64,000 nucleotides of DNA from Rhizobiaceae bacterium (GCA_028281105.1 JANQKQ010000054.1:1-64000), one strand, 5' to 3'; counted from the stretch's first letter, positions 9,443 to 21,028 are shown. Numbers and translations: made by a program. The notes: generated by a model from the sequence alone, not told the origin.

Positions 9443-10573
9443 ATGGTGCTTTCGCATTATCTCAACGGTCGCGACAACAATTTCAATCTAATCCGCTTTC
9501 TCGCGGCCAGCGCCGTGATCGTCACCCACGCGCCGGGCATCCTGAGCGGTTACGACACCGTCGAGCCTCTGCAGATCGCCACCGGGTTCACGCTCGGCTA
9601 CCACGCGGTGACGGTGTTTTTCGTGCTGTCGGGCTTTCTGATCGCGGCAAGCCTGGACCGGAACGCCAATCCGATCGATTATTTCACCGCCCGGGGCCTG
9701 CGGCTGTTGCCGGCGCTAGTCGTCACGGCATTGGTGACCGCCTTCGTCATCGGCCCCGTTTTCACGGTTCTGCCGCTCGGCGATTACTTTTCGGACCTCC
9801 GGACCTGGATCTACACGCCGTTGACGGGTGGTCTCGTGAGCGATGATGCGGTCGTGCCCGGCCTGTTCGCCGGCGCGCCGATCGAAACGATCAACATGCC
9901 GCTATGGACGTTGCGCTACGAGGCGGCGATGTATGTGGGATTGGCGCTGGTGTTCTATCTGGGCGCTTTCGCGACCAAGTCCCGGTTCACCATCTACGCG
10001 ACCGCCGGGATCGCCGGTTATCTGGCTTTGACGCTTTTGAGCGATCTGCGCGAGCAAATCCAGCCGCTCGACCATCTGGCGCGGTTCGCGCTGTGTTACC
10101 TGGTCGGATCGGCGCTCTATGTCTATCGCGACCAACTCAGGCTGCATTGGTCGGGCCTGCTGGCCGGTTTCGCGCTGGCCTGGCTTGCCAAGGGCACGGC
10201 GCTTGCCGAACCTGCCGTGATCTTATTGGCGGGATATGCGGTGGTCTGGTTCGGGTTCATCCCGAACGGCTTGATCCGGCGCTTCAACCGACTGGGCGAT
10301 GTGTCCTACGGGCTCTACATCTACGGCTGGCTGGCGCTGCAGATCGTGGCGCTGACCATCGACGGCCTGACGTCTGTTACCTTGTTCGCGCTGGCCTTCC
10401 CCCTGGCGCTGGCGGCGGCAATCGCATCCTGGGTATGTGTCGAAAAACCGATGCTCGCCAGACGCAAACAGGTGGCGGCCGGCCTGCGAAGACTGACCGG
10501 CTCCGCCAGCGGCGAACGGCGAAGCGGCGCGAGCGGTCTGCCCGGCTCCGATCTGGCTCAGCGGCGCCTGTAG
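9443..10573 (+). CDS. Acyltransferase family 3 (OafA/YrhL-like) membrane protein
   Basis: This is a 376-residue inner-membrane O-acyltransferase. It has about ten hydrophobic segments, the N-terminal NLIRFLAASAVIVTHA containing the family's membrane histidine, and FFVLSGFLIA. Relatives acylate sugars of surface polysaccharides or lipids, and this acceptor cannot be told. It stands alone on the plus strand. Its 3' end overlaps the GlsB-like gene by 16 bases, tail to tail. About 225 bases upstream hold no recognisable gene. Confidence 0.87.
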   Translation: MVLSHYLNGRDNNFNLIRFLAASAVIVTHAPGILSGYDTVEPLQIATGFTLGYHAVTVFFVLSGFLIAASLDRNANPIDYFTARGLRLLPALVVTALVTAFVIGPVFTVLPLGDYFSDLRTWIYTPLTGGLVSDDAVVPGLFAGAPIETINMPLWTLRYEAAMYVGLALVFYLGAFATKSRFTIYATAGIAGYLALTLLSDLREQIQPLDHLARFALCYLVGSALYVYRDQLRLHWSGLLAGFALAWLAKGTALAEPAVILLAGYAVVWFGFIPNGLIRRFNRLGDVSYGLYIYGWLALQIVALTIDGLTSVTLFALAFPLALAAAIASWVCVEKPMLARRKQVAAGLRRLTGSASGERRSGASGLPGSDLAQRRL

Positions 10574-10797
10574 GCGCGCCAGATCGCCAGGCACACCACG
10601 GCGCCGATGGTGGCGGTGATGATCTGGCCGATCACGTTGGTGGCGACCACGCCGATGACCGGGCCAACCAGCCGCGCCACGATCGCTCCGACGACGCCGA
10701 CGATCAGATTGGCGATCAGGTCGTCCCGGCCCTTCATCAGCCGGTTGGCGATGTAGCCGGCGATCAGGCCGACGACAAGAAAGATAATCAGGCCCAT
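10558..10797 (-). CDS. GlsB/YeaQ/YmgE family small membrane protein
   Basis: The 79-residue protein is hydrophobic and glycine-rich, with three predicted membrane helices (GLIIFLVVGLIAGYIAN, LIVGVVGAIVARLVG and IGAVVCLAIW). This matches the transglycosylase-associated/GlsB family, whose members are stress-linked. It lies 51 bases after lpdA on the same strand, the position such genes often take in Rhizobiales pdh clusters. Confidence 0.88.
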   Translation of the reverse strand: MGLIIFLVVGLIAGYIANRLMKGRDDLIANLIVGVVGAIVARLVGPVIGVVATNVIGQIITATIGAVVCLAIWRAYRRR

Positions 10798-10848
10798 TGA
10801 ACTCTCCTTGTATTGTTGCGCGCCGATGACATTGCAACTGGCACGCGG

Positions 10849-12288
10849 TCAGATATGGATCGCCCGCCCATAGGCATCCAGCACGCTCTCATGCATCATC
10901 TCCGACAGGGTCGGATGCGGGAACACCGTGTGCATGAGTTCTTCTTCGGTTGTCTCCAGCCCCATGGCGACGACGAAGCCCTGGATGAGCTCGGTCACCT
11001 CGGCGCCCACCATATGCGCGCCCAGGAGCTGACCGGTCCTGGCGTCGAACACCGTCTTGATGAGCCCGTCCGGTTCGCCCAGCGCTATCGCCTTGCCGTT
11101 GCCCAGGAACGGGAACCGGCCGACCTTGACTTCATGGCCGGCTTCTTTCGCCTTCGCTTCGGTCAGGCCCACGGAGGCGACCTGGGGATGGCAGTAGGTG
11201 CAGCCGGGGATCTGGTTCTTGTCCATCGGGTGGGCATCCAGCCCGGCGATCTTTTCGACACAGATGACGCCTTCATGCTCCGCCTTGTGGGCGAGCAGCG
11301 GCGGGCCGGCCACATCGCCGATGGCGTAGATGCCGGCAACGGAAGTGCGCCCGAATCCGTCGACGATGATGGCGCCGCGTTCGGTTTTCACACCCACGCT
11401 TTCCAGGCCAAGATTTTCCACATTGCCCTGAACGCCAACGGCCGAAATCAGTTTCTCGGCAACCAGCTTGTCCGTCTTGCCGTCCTTGGTGGTCACGTGC
11501 GCGGCGATCGCGCCCGCCGACTTCTCCACTTTGGTGACCTGCGCGCCGGTCAGGATCTTCAGCCCGCGTTTTTCGAGCTGCTTGCGCGCGAGGGTAGAGA
11601 TTTCCTTGTCTTCGACCGGCATGATCTGGTCGAGCAGTTCGACCACGGTCACGTCGGCGCCAAGCGAGTGGTAGAACGAGGCGAATTCAATGCCGATCGC
11701 GCCTGAGCCCATGACGATCAGCGATTTCGGCATGGTCTTGGGCGCCATCGCCTCGAAGTAGGTCCAGATCGTCTCACCGTCGGGTTCGATGCCGGGAAGC
11801 ACGCGCGGGCGCGCTCCGGTAGCGATGATGATGTGTTTTGCGCTGTACGTGCCGGGACCCTGGGTGCCCTTGGGTGCCGGGTGCTGGGGTTGTACCGCCG
11901 GCTTGGAGGTCTCGGCGACCGTGACCTCACCCGGCTTGGCGACCGTCGCCTCGCCCCAGATGACGTCCACCTTGTTCTTCTTGAGCAGATGTCCCACCCC
12001 GCCGTTGAGCCGGCCGGACACGGCGCGCGAGCGCTTGATCACGTCCGCGATGTCGAAGCCGAATTTCTCCGCCGACAGGCCATAGTCCTTCGCGTGCACC
12101 ATGTGCTCGTAGACTTCGGCCGTTCGCAGCAGCGCCTTGGTGGGAATGCAGCCCCAATTGAGGCAGATGCCGCCCAGATGCTCGCGCTCTACGATGGCGG
12201 TCTTGAGCCCCAGTTGGGCGGAGCGGATGGCCGTGACATAGCCGCCCGGACCGCTGCCGATGATCAATACGTCATAGGGTTGTGCCAA
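10849..12288 (-). CDS. lpdA: Dihydrolipoyl dehydrogenase, E3 of pyruvate dehydrogenase
   Basis: This FAD enzyme reoxidises dihydrolipoamide on E2 and passes electrons to NAD. The 479 residues contain the FAD-binding GSGPGG at 11-16 and the redox disulfide C42/C47 in GGICLNWGCIPTK. A central NAD-binding GSGAIGIEFA and the C-terminal HPTLSE catalytic His-Glu pair are also present. A low-complexity insert of about 20 residues (PAVQPQHPAPKG...) near residue 130 is seen in alphaproteobacterial pdh-type copies. It is separated from pdhC by a GNAT gene on the same strand. Confidence 0.97.
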   Translation of the reverse strand: MAQPYDVLIIGSGPGGYVTAIRSAQLGLKTAIVEREHLGGICLNWGCIPTKALLRTAEVYEHMVHAKDYGLSAEKFGFDIADVIKRSRAVSGRLNGGVGHLLKKNKVDVIWGEATVAKPGEVTVAETSKPAVQPQHPAPKGTQGPGTYSAKHIIIATGARPRVLPGIEPDGETIWTYFEAMAPKTMPKSLIVMGSGAIGIEFASFYHSLGADVTVVELLDQIMPVEDKEISTLARKQLEKRGLKILTGAQVTKVEKSAGAIAAHVTTKDGKTDKLVAEKLISAVGVQGNVENLGLESVGVKTERGAIIVDGFGRTSVAGIYAIGDVAGPPLLAHKAEHEGVICVEKIAGLDAHPMDKNQIPGCTYCHPQVASVGLTEAKAKEAGHEVKVGRFPFLGNGKAIALGEPDGLIKTVFDARTGQLLGAHMVGAEVTELIQGFVVAMGLETTEEELMHTVFPHPTLSEMMHESVLDAYGRAIHI

Positions 12289-12311
12289 GGATCTTCTCCT
12301 TCAAACCATTC

Positions 12312-12923
12312 TCAAGCCGCCACCGGCGCGATGAGCGCCAGCCATTCGCGCGGCTGTTTCTTGCGCTCGTCGAACGGCACGAAAGGCCGCCGATCGGCAA
12401 CTTCAAATCCCAGCGCTCGATAAAGCGTCACCGCCGCGGTGTTGGCGTCTTCCACAATGAGAGCGATGCGGTCCGCACCGTCGGTCCGGGCCCGGCCGAT
12501 CTCGTTTTCCAGCAGGACGCGGGCAATGCCACGTCGGCGGAAACGGGAGTAGACCGCCAGCATATCGACCCACCACAGTCCGCAGATCGTGCGGTAGAGT
12601 TCGTGAATGGGGCGCATCACCGCTGCGGGAAAAGGGTCCGGTATGCCGCCGAGCTCATCGGGTCCGCGATAGCCGATGGCGCCGCCGGCGACCTCGCCGT
12701 CGATTTCGGCGATGTGCGCATTCTTCCAGCCGAACGGGCCTTCGGTGTTAAGCACCATCTCGCGGCCAAATTCGAGCGCGGTCTGCACATCGGCGTTGCG
12801 CGCGGCCTGCGCCCAGCGCAACGACGACAGGCCCTGGCCGGCCATGTCGTCGAAGATGGCCAGATCGGCTGCATCCTTGTTCGTGGCCGGGCGAACGATT
12901 ATGGTCGCGGTTCGCCGATTCAA
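12312..12923 (-). CDS. GNAT family N-acetyltransferase
   Basis: The 203 residues show the acetyl-CoA binding motif RRRGIARVLLENEIGRA, followed by ANTAAVTLYRALGFEVADRRPF, the typical GNAT beta-bulge and final helix. An acidic N-terminal half carries ATNKDAADLAIFDDMAGQGL. The acetyl acceptor is unknown. It sits between pdhC and lpdA on the same strand, 23 bases before lpdA, and is probably cotranscribed. Confidence 0.88.
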   Translation of the reverse strand: MNRRTATIIVRPATNKDAADLAIFDDMAGQGLSSLRWAQAARNADVQTALEFGREMVLNTEGPFGWKNAHIAEIDGEVAGGAIGYRGPDELGGIPDPFPAAVMRPIHELYRTICGLWWVDMLAVYSRFRRRGIARVLLENEIGRARTDGADRIALIVEDANTAAVTLYRALGFEVADRRPFVPFDERKKQPREWLALIAPVAA

Positions 12924-12956
12924 GCCGTCGCCCCTGCAATAAATCGCGCACCACCC

Positions 12957-13202
12957 ATGGTCGAATTCGTTCTTTCGCTCATATCGCTGCCGGAAATCCT
13001 GGCGCTTCCCTGGATCGTGCAGGTCCCCGGCCTGCTGCTGATCCTATTGTTCATCGTACGTGCGCTACGCTCGTTCTTCTCGCTCAAACTCATCACCATG
13101 GCCACCAGCGTCATCTGGGCGCTGGCGATCGCGATCATCCTGTCGCGCTACGGGCAGGCGATCGCAACGCTTGTGCAAAGCCAGAGCCAGCCCGCCGCCT
13201 GA
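12957..13202 (+). CDS. Small two-helix membrane protein, antisense in the pdh cluster
   Basis: This 81-residue frame fills the gap between pdhC and the GNAT gene, on the opposite strand. It encodes two long hydrophobic segments (about residues 18-36 and 44-62) separated by a basic turn (VRALRSFFSLK), and a polar glutamine-rich tail. Its third codon positions are strongly G/C, like the neighbouring genes, which supports coding. I find no good ribosome binding site before the ATG. I do not recognise a family. Confidence 0.6.
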   Translation: MVEFVLSLISLPEILALPWIVQVPGLLLILLFIVRALRSFFSLKLITMATSVIWALAIAIILSRYGQAIATLVQSQSQPAA

Positions 13203-13210
13203 ACCCGATT

Positions 13211-14527
13211 TCACACCAGCATCGCCATCGGGTTCTCGATGTAACCCTTGAACGCGGCCAAAAGCTGTGCGCCCAGGGCGCCGTCCACGGCGCGGTGGTC
13301 GGTCGAAAGCGTCACGGACATCATCGTGGCGGTCGCCACAGCGCCATCGCGCACGATCGCCCGTTGCTGGCCGGCGCCGACGGCCAGGATGGTTGCGTGG
13401 GGCGGATTGATGACGGCGGAGAATTCCTTCACCCCGAACATGCCGAGATTGGACACGGCCGTCGACCCGCCCTGATATTCGTGCGGCAGCAGCTTGCGCT
13501 CCCTGGCCCGGGCGGCGAAGTCCTTCATCTCGTTGGAGATGACCGACAACGGCTTTTCCTCGGCGCGGCGCACGATCGGCGTGATCAACCCGCCGGGAAT
13601 GGCCACCGCCACGCCCACGTCGGCATGCTTGTGCTTCACCATGGCCGCTTCCGTCCAAGAGGCGTTGGCGTCCGGCACGTCGCGCAAAGCCAGGGCCAGC
13701 GCCTTGATCACCATATCGTTGACCGACAGCTTGTAGGCCGGCTTGTCGTCTTTGGTCGGCGCGGCGCCATTGAGTTCGCCGCGCAGCTTCAGTAGCGCGT
13801 CGAGTTCGGTCTCGATGGTGAGATAGAAATGCGGAATCGACTGCTTCGATTCCACCAGCCGCTTGGCGATTGTCTTGCGCATGCCGTCGTGCGGGATCAG
13901 CTCGTAGGAGCCCTCCTCGAACAGCTTGAGCGTCGCATCATCGCTTGCGGGTGCCGGCGCGGTCGGCGCTGTAGCGGGCGCCGTGGCCGCCGCAGGCGCC
14001 GCACCGCCGGCGAGCGCGGCTTCCACGTCGCGCTTGATGATGCGTCCGTGCGGGCCGGAGCCGGCGACGGCGGCAATATCCAACCCGCCTTCCCGGGCAA
14101 TGCGCCGCGCCAGGGGCGAGGCGAAGACGCGTGGGCCTCCGGCCGGGGCGGTAGGAGCGGCCGGAGCGGGGGCTGCCGCTGCCGGTGGCTGCCCACCTGA
14201 ACCGTTGGCGGCAGCGGGCGGTTCAGCGGCGGCGGGTGGCGCGGCGGGAGCCGGCTCGGCTTGGGCGGCATCGCTCACGTCCTCGCCCTCTTCAGCCAGC
14301 ACCGCGATCACCGCATTGACCTTGACCGCCTCGGTGCCCTCGGCCACCAGGATCTTCGCCACGGTGCCTTCATCAACGGCTTCGACCTCCATGGTCGCCT
14401 TGTCGGTCTCGATCTCGGCGATCACATCGCCGGCGGATACCGCGTCACCCTCCTTGACCAGCCATTTGGCCAGATTGCCTTCCTCCATCGTGGGGGACAG
14501 CGCCGGCATGGTGATGTTGATGGCCAT
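13211..14527 (-). CDS. pdhC: Dihydrolipoyllysine acetyltransferase, E2 of pyruvate dehydrogenase
   Basis: This is the core enzyme of the complex, moving the acetyl group from lipoamide to CoA. The 438 residues begin with one lipoyl domain whose lysine is K43 (ETDKATMEV). An Ala/Pro-rich linker follows, then a subunit-binding domain near 135-170 ([17 protein letters not shown]) and the catalytic domain with [12 protein letters not shown] near the end. The lipoyl domain is nearly identical to the one on PdhB. It starts four bases after the small DUF5076-like gene. Confidence 0.97.
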   Translation of the reverse strand: MAINITMPALSPTMEEGNLAKWLVKEGDAVSAGDVIAEIETDKATMEVEAVDEGTVAKILVAEGTEAVKVNAVIAVLAEEGEDVSDAAQAEPAPAAPPAAAEPPAAANGSGGQPPAAAAPAPAAPTAPAGGPRVFASPLARRIAREGGLDIAAVAGSGPHGRIIKRDVEAALAGGAAPAAATAPATAPTAPAPASDDATLKLFEEGSYELIPHDGMRKTIAKRLVESKQSIPHFYLTIETELDALLKLRGELNGAAPTKDDKPAYKLSVNDMVIKALALALRDVPDANASWTEAAMVKHKHADVGVAVAIPGGLITPIVRRAEEKPLSVISNEMKDFAARARERKLLPHEYQGGSTAVSNLGMFGVKEFSAVINPPHATILAVGAGQQRAIVRDGAVATATMMSVTLSTDHRAVDGALGAQLLAAFKGYIENPMAMLV

Positions 14528-14531
14528 GGTT

Positions 14532-14819
14532 TCAGGCTCCGCTGGGTTCTTCGTCGGCCGCGCCGAACCGGCCGTCGTTCATCAAAAGGTTGGCGGTGAT
14601 GTGAATCTTGCCGTCGTCGGCGGGAATGGCTTTGGCGAGCCGGTTGAGCCGGGCCGCCTGCTTGACCGCCTTGGCAACCGCCTCGTCGGGGCTGAAGTCC
14701 TTGGCATACAGCGCTTCCAGCGCCTCGCGGGTGACTTCGACGGTGACGTCCCGTCCATCGATCACCACCGCACCGGCGAATTCGTCGAACCTGGCTGTTT
14801 TCATGTCGAGCGGGGGCAC
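14532..14819 (-). CDS. Small conserved protein between pdhB and pdhC (DUF5076-like)
   Basis: This 95-residue soluble protein runs from a GTG start, or 90 residues from the ATG at MKTARF. It contains [40 protein letters not shown] and ends acidic. Genes of this size are found at the same place between pdhB and pdhC in other Rhizobiales, and I recall the family as DUF5076. Spacing of four bases on each side shows it belongs to the pdh operon. Its role is unknown. Confidence 0.75.
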   Translation of the reverse strand: MPPLDMKTARFDEFAGAVVIDGRDVTVEVTREALEALYAKDFSPDEAVAKAVKQAARLNRLAKAIPADDGKIHITANLLMNDGRFGAADEEPSGA

Positions 14820-14823
14820 GGAC

Positions 14824-16215
<1,392 letters not shown>

Positions 16216-16231
16216 CTTCTTTCTCCCCGGG

Positions 16232-16426
16232 TTAGGGCCTGTTGAGGATCACGGTTGCGGCTTCGGCGTGGCCCATTGGGTCTCTGGCGAGGCGCGAAGC
16301 ACGCCGTAGTGCGGGCCACTTCAAGTGGTTCGCAACGAAGTCCAACGGCCCAATGGGCCGCGTCCCAAAGGGATTTGGCCAGATTTGCCCACTTGCGCCC
16401 CCTTCATCGTTGAATATGCAAAGCAT
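16232..16426 (-). CDS. 64-codon frame inside the palindromic element
   Basis: An ATG at 16426 follows GAGGAGG by five to six bases, a very strong ribosome binding site. It opens 64 codons starting [16 protein letters not shown] and ending AATVILNRP, with the stop codon at the element's left edge. The predicted peptide is soluble and has a conserved-looking middle ([13 protein letters not shown]). I recall peptides of this kind annotated as hypothetical proteins in many Rhizobiales genomes, which fits a dispersed element. Whether it is translated or useful is unknown; part of the frame is simply the DNA of the palindromes. Confidence 0.4.
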   Translation of the reverse strand: MLCIFNDEGGASGQIWPNPFGTRPIGPLDFVANHLKWPALRRASRLARDPMGHAEAATVILNRP

Positions 16427-16503
16427 GTCCTGCCTCCTCAGGCGACGCAATTGAACAAATCTGACCAAACCGAAGCCACAACCGTGATCCTCAACAGGCC
16501 CTA
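16233..16503. repeat. Palindromic MITE-like element between pdhA and pdhB
   Basis: The outer 34 bases at 16233-16266 match the reverse complement of 16470-16503 with a single mismatch (C/T at the 26th base). Each end begins TAGGGCCTGTTGAGGATC. The dinucleotide TA at both ends could be a target duplication. Inside lie nested inverted repeats (GGCCCATTGGG near 16270 with CCCAATGGGCC near 16343, and CCACTTCAAGTGG near 16318). There is no transposase frame. The pdhA stop codon TAG is shared with the right edge. It is probably a dispersed non-autonomous element. Confidence 0.85.
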
Positions 16504-17562
16504 GAGCAGGATGTCGGTATAGAGCTCGGACGGATCGGGCTCGGGATCGGTCTGGGCGAAATCGGCGGCCTGGGAGACCACCTCGCGGATCTCCTTGTCG
16601 ATCGCCTTCAGTTCGTCCTCGCTGGCCTGCTTGGCCTTGATCAGCCGGGCGCGCACCTGCTCGATTGGGTCGTGCTCGGTGCGCATCTTCTGCACTTCGT
16701 CTTTGGTGCGGTATTTGGCCGGATCGGACATGGAGTGGCCACGATAGCGGTAGGTCTCCATCTCCAAGATGATCGGGCCCTCCCCCGCGCGGCAGCGGGC
16801 GACCGCATGTTCGGCGGCCGCATTGACCGCACGAACGTCCATGCCATCCACATGCATACCGGGAATGTTGAAGGAGGCGCCGCGCTGGGAGAAATCGGTC
16901 AGGGCCGAGGAGCGCTGGACCGCCGTTCCCATGGCGTAGCGGTTGTTCTCGATGATGTAGACCACCGGCAGGCGCCATAGCGAGGCCATGTTGAAGCTCT
17001 CGTAGACCTGGCCCTGGTTCGAGGCGCCATCGCCGAAATAGGTGAGCGAGACCCGATCGTTGCCGCGATATTGATTGGCGAAGGCGAGCCCGGTGCCCAG
17101 CGATACCTGCGCGCCGACGATGCCGTGGCCGCCGTAGAAATCGCTCTCCTTGGAGAACATGTGCATCGAACCGCCCTTGCCGCGCGAATAACCGCCCTGG
17201 CGGCCGGTCAGTTCCGCCATGACGCCTTTCGGGTCCATGCCGCAGGCCAGCATGTGGCCGTGATCGCGGTAGCCGGTGATCACCTGATCGCCGTCGCCGA
17301 TCGCCATCTGCATGCCGACGACGACCGCCTCCTGGCCGATATAGAGGTGGCAGAAGCCGCCGATGAAGCCCATTCCGTAGAGCTGGCCCGCTTTTTCCTC
17401 GAAGCGGCGGATCAGCAGCATCTGCCGATAGGCGTCCAGTTCCTGTTCGGTGGAGAATTTGGCCGGCGACGGCGCTTGCAGCGCGGACGGGGCACGGCCG
17501 GCGGCTGCGCTTTTCCTCCCCGATGCCGCGCCTGCCGATGCTTTCTTCGCTTTGGCGACCAT
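16501..17562 (-). CDS. pdhA: Pyruvate dehydrogenase E1 alpha subunit
   Basis: The 353 residues carry the thiamine diphosphate binding motif GDGASNQGQVYESFNMAS near 195-212 and the phosphorylation-loop-like region YRYRGHSMSDPAKYR. An Ala/Lys-rich N-terminus of about 30 residues precedes the conserved LDAYRQMLLIRRFEEKAGQLYGMG. The protein ends normally in SELYTDILL, so the adjoining repeat element has not disrupted it. It is the first gene of the pdh unit, 200 bases after the FtsB/DivIC gene. Confidence 0.97.
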   Translation of the reverse strand: MVAKAKKASAGAASGRKSAAAGRAPSALQAPSPAKFSTEQELDAYRQMLLIRRFEEKAGQLYGMGFIGGFCHLYIGQEAVVVGMQMAIGDGDQVITGYRDHGHMLACGMDPKGVMAELTGRQGGYSRGKGGSMHMFSKESDFYGGHGIVGAQVSLGTGLAFANQYRGNDRVSLTYFGDGASNQGQVYESFNMASLWRLPVVYIIENNRYAMGTAVQRSSALTDFSQRGASFNIPGMHVDGMDVRAVNAAAEHAVARCRAGEGPIILEMETYRYRGHSMSDPAKYRTKDEVQKMRTEHDPIEQVRARLIKAKQASEDELKAIDKEIREVVSQAADFAQTDPEPDPSELYTDILL

Positions 17563-17728
17563 GGCCCCCTCTCCCAGTTCGTCCCGGCGCTCTTTTCGGC
17601 GGCCGGTGATCGTTCTGACAGTAGTTGAATGTTACGGGAAAACAACAGGTTTTGTTGCATGTCTCGCATGCGGGCGCCCTTTGCGGCGGCGAAAATCCAG
17701 CGTTTTCAAACCGGAAAGTGAATTTTTC

Positions 17729-17744
17729 GTACCGATTGGTACGG
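17729..17744. promoter_or_regulatory. CGTACC-GATT-GGTACG palindrome between the FtsB/DivIC gene and pdhA
   Basis: A perfect 6-bp dyad with a 4-base centre, flanked by TTTT and GGAAA, lies 18 bases past the FtsB/DivIC stop and 167 bases before the pdhA start. It resembles operators of TetR-type regulators in form. It could equally be a short hairpin ending the upstream transcript, but the minus-strand tail is A-rich rather than T-rich, which favours an operator. Confidence 0.35.
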
Positions 17745-17762
17745 AAACGGGCCTGACCGCGT

Positions 17763-18074
17763 TCAATCGCGGAAGATCACCAGATCGGCCTCGCCCGCCA
17801 CTCCGATCACCCGGCGGGCCTGTTCGTCGAGCATGTCGCGTTCGAGTTTGCCGTCGGCGAGCAGGCCGACGCGGTGTTCGAGTTCTGCGCGTTCGGCCTG
17901 CAACCTGGCCAGTTCCAGCTCGGCCCACATCGCATCGCGCTCGATCAGCGCGCGCGAATGCATGCCGAAATTGCCCATCACCGCATGGAAACCGAAATAC
18001 CCCAGCACCAGCAGACAGAACGCCGGCAGAGCGAGCGAAGACAACCTGCTGTTTTTTCTTTGACGCGTGGCCAA
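17763..18074 (-). CDS. FtsB/DivIC family septum formation initiator
   Basis: The 103-residue protein has a short basic cytoplasmic start and one membrane helix (LALPAFCLLVLGYFGFHAVMG, about 13-33). A periplasmic coiled coil follows (about 40-75, LELARLQAERAELEHRV), then LERDMLDEQARRVIG, the family's C-terminal motif. Such proteins link FtsL and FtsQ in the divisome. Its place between eno and pdhA is the usual one in Rhizobiales. Confidence 0.92.
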   Translation of the reverse strand: MATRQRKNSRLSSLALPAFCLLVLGYFGFHAVMGNFGMHSRALIERDAMWAELELARLQAERAELEHRVGLLADGKLERDMLDEQARRVIGVAGEADLVIFRD

Positions 18075-18178
18075 GGCGAGCCCGTGTGCGGTTGGCTGGG
18101 AGACGGCTGGGCCGGATGGTTGCCGATGGCGCTTAAGAATTGGTTAGTGGCGCCGGCGCAAAGCGGCGAAGACGCGGA

Positions 18179-19498
<1,320 letters not shown>

Positions 19499-19731
19499 TT
19501 AGCCCACCGCCGGCGCGATGCAAAGCCGCCGCGGCAGACGGCGTCAAATAAATACCGCCGAACCGGCAAGAAATTGCCGCTTTTTCGGCTCGGCGCCACC
19601 CCAATTGCGCTTCAGGAAGGGACCAGCCCTCCAGGTCGAGTATTGCGTGGAAAGAGGATGCGGCCGGTCAACCGGCCGCCGCCTCTTGGCCGGAGCAGCC
19701 GAACCACAACCTCGCCCGAAAGGCACTCGCG

Positions 19732-20088
19732 ATGGCCATCCCTCTGCGGCAACGCATTACCGGCCTGTTCATTCTCATCCTGCTGATCCTGACGCCGTGG
19801 ATCCTGTCCGCCGTCGCCGCCGGCGCCCAATCGTTCGACTGCGCGCGCGCCGACGTCAGCGCCGAGTTCGCCATCTGCAACGACGAGGAACTGGTGGTGC
19901 TCGACGAGCGCCTGGCCATCGCGCTCGCCCGCCGGCAGGCCAACCTGCCGACGACGCCACAGCTGCAGGCTTTGTCGCGCGACCAGCGGGCCTGGTTGCG
20001 CCAGCGCGACGACTGCCGACTGGACTGGCATTGTCTGAAGGTACGCTACCGCCAGCGCATCGCCGTGCTGGACCGGCGGGACTCCTAG
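19732..20088 (+). CDS. Secreted LprI/DUF1311-like protein
   Basis: This 118-residue protein has a signal peptide ending near AAGAQS. The mature part follows the lysozyme-inhibitor LprI-like pattern: SFDCARADVSAEFAICNDEELVVLDERLA, then QRAWLRQRDDC and CLKVRYRQRI, with four cysteines likely paired. AAAGG precedes the ATG. It lies alone on the plus strand between kdsA and eno. The inhibitor function is known for only a few members and should not be assumed. Confidence 0.83.
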   Translation: MAIPLRQRITGLFILILLILTPWILSAVAAGAQSFDCARADVSAEFAICNDEELVVLDERLAIALARRQANLPTTPQLQALSRDQRAWLRQRDDCRLDWHCLKVRYRQRIAVLDRRDS

Positions 20089-20103
20089 CGTTCCCGGCCG
20101 GTC

Positions 20104-20949
20104 CTAGCCCTTCACCACCGCATCGATCGCCATCAACTGCTCAAGCAGCGCGCCCATATCGTCGAGCCGCATCATGTTCGGCCCGTCCGAGGGGGCGTTG
20201 TCGGGATCCTGGTGGGTCTCGATGAACACGCCGGCCACACCTGCAGCGACCGCCGCACGCGCCAGGACCGGAACCATGGTGCGGTCCCCGCCGGTCGAAC
20301 CGCCCAGCCCGCCCGGCTGCTGCACCGAATGGGTGGCGTCGAAAATCACCGGCGCGCCGGTCTTCGCCATTTCGGGAAGCGCGCGCATGTCGGAGACCAG
20401 CGTGTTGTAGCCGAAGCTGGCGCCGCGCTCGGTTACCATCACGTTGGCGTTGCCGCTGCCGGTCACCTTGGCGACCACGTTCGCCATGTCCCAGGGCGCG
20501 AGGAACTGGCCCTTTTTGACGTTGACGACCGCGCCGGTCTGCGCAGCGGCGATCAACAGATCGGTCTGGCGGCACAGGAAGGCCGGGATCTGCAGCACAT
20601 CCACATGCGGCGAGATCACGGCGCACTGCTCGGGTGCGTGCACGTCGGTGAGCACGGGCACGCCCAGTTGCGAACGCAGATCGTCGAAGATCGGCATCGC
20701 GGCATCCAGCCCGGCGCCGCGCTCACCCGTCAGCGAAGTGCGATTGGCCTTGTCATAAGAGGTCTTGTAGACGAAGCCGATGCCGAGCCCGGCGGTCAGT
20801 TCCTTTAGCGCGCCTGCCATGTCGAAGGCGTGATCACGGCTTTCCAACTGGCACGGGCCAGCGATCAGCGCCAACGGCAGCTTATTGCCGAAGCGGGCAT
20901 CGCCGACGGTGACGATGGGGTTGGGCTGCAAGTCAGACTTCATCCGCAT
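20104..20949 (-). CDS. kdsA: 3-deoxy-8-phosphooctulonate synthase (KDO-8-phosphate synthase)
   Basis: The enzyme condenses phosphoenolpyruvate with arabinose-5-phosphate for lipopolysaccharide core synthesis, so the cell has a KDO-containing outer membrane. The 281 residues show LIAGPCQLES, YKTSYDKANRTS and DATHSVQQPGG, all standard KdsA motifs. The open frame runs 19 codons further upstream, but ATG codons at 20949 and 20943 fit the normal length. Eno and pyrG nearby match the common pyrG-kdsA-eno order. Confidence 0.97.
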   Translation of the reverse strand: MRMKSDLQPNPIVTVGDARFGNKLPLALIAGPCQLESRDHAFDMAGALKELTAGLGIGFVYKTSYDKANRTSLTGERGAGLDAAMPIFDDLRSQLGVPVLTDVHAPEQCAVISPHVDVLQIPAFLCRQTDLLIAAAQTGAVVNVKKGQFLAPWDMANVVAKVTGSGNANVMVTERGASFGYNTLVSDMRALPEMAKTGAPVIFDATHSVQQPGGLGGSTGGDRTMVPVLARAAVAAGVAGVFIETHQDPDNAPSDGPNMMRLDDMGALLEQLMAIDAVVKG

Positions 20950-21028
20950 GCGCTCACGGCTGGTGTGCGATGAACCGGGTCTGGCCCAAGGCTCGGGATT
21001 TGGCAAGGGCCCAGTGCCCCCGCCCGGT

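Noticed and set aside
16232..16978. 248-codon minus-strand frame running from inside pdhA into the palindromic element
   Set aside because: The first two thirds are an out-of-frame reading of pdhA. Only the last 64 codons, which have their own ribosome binding site, are worth considering.
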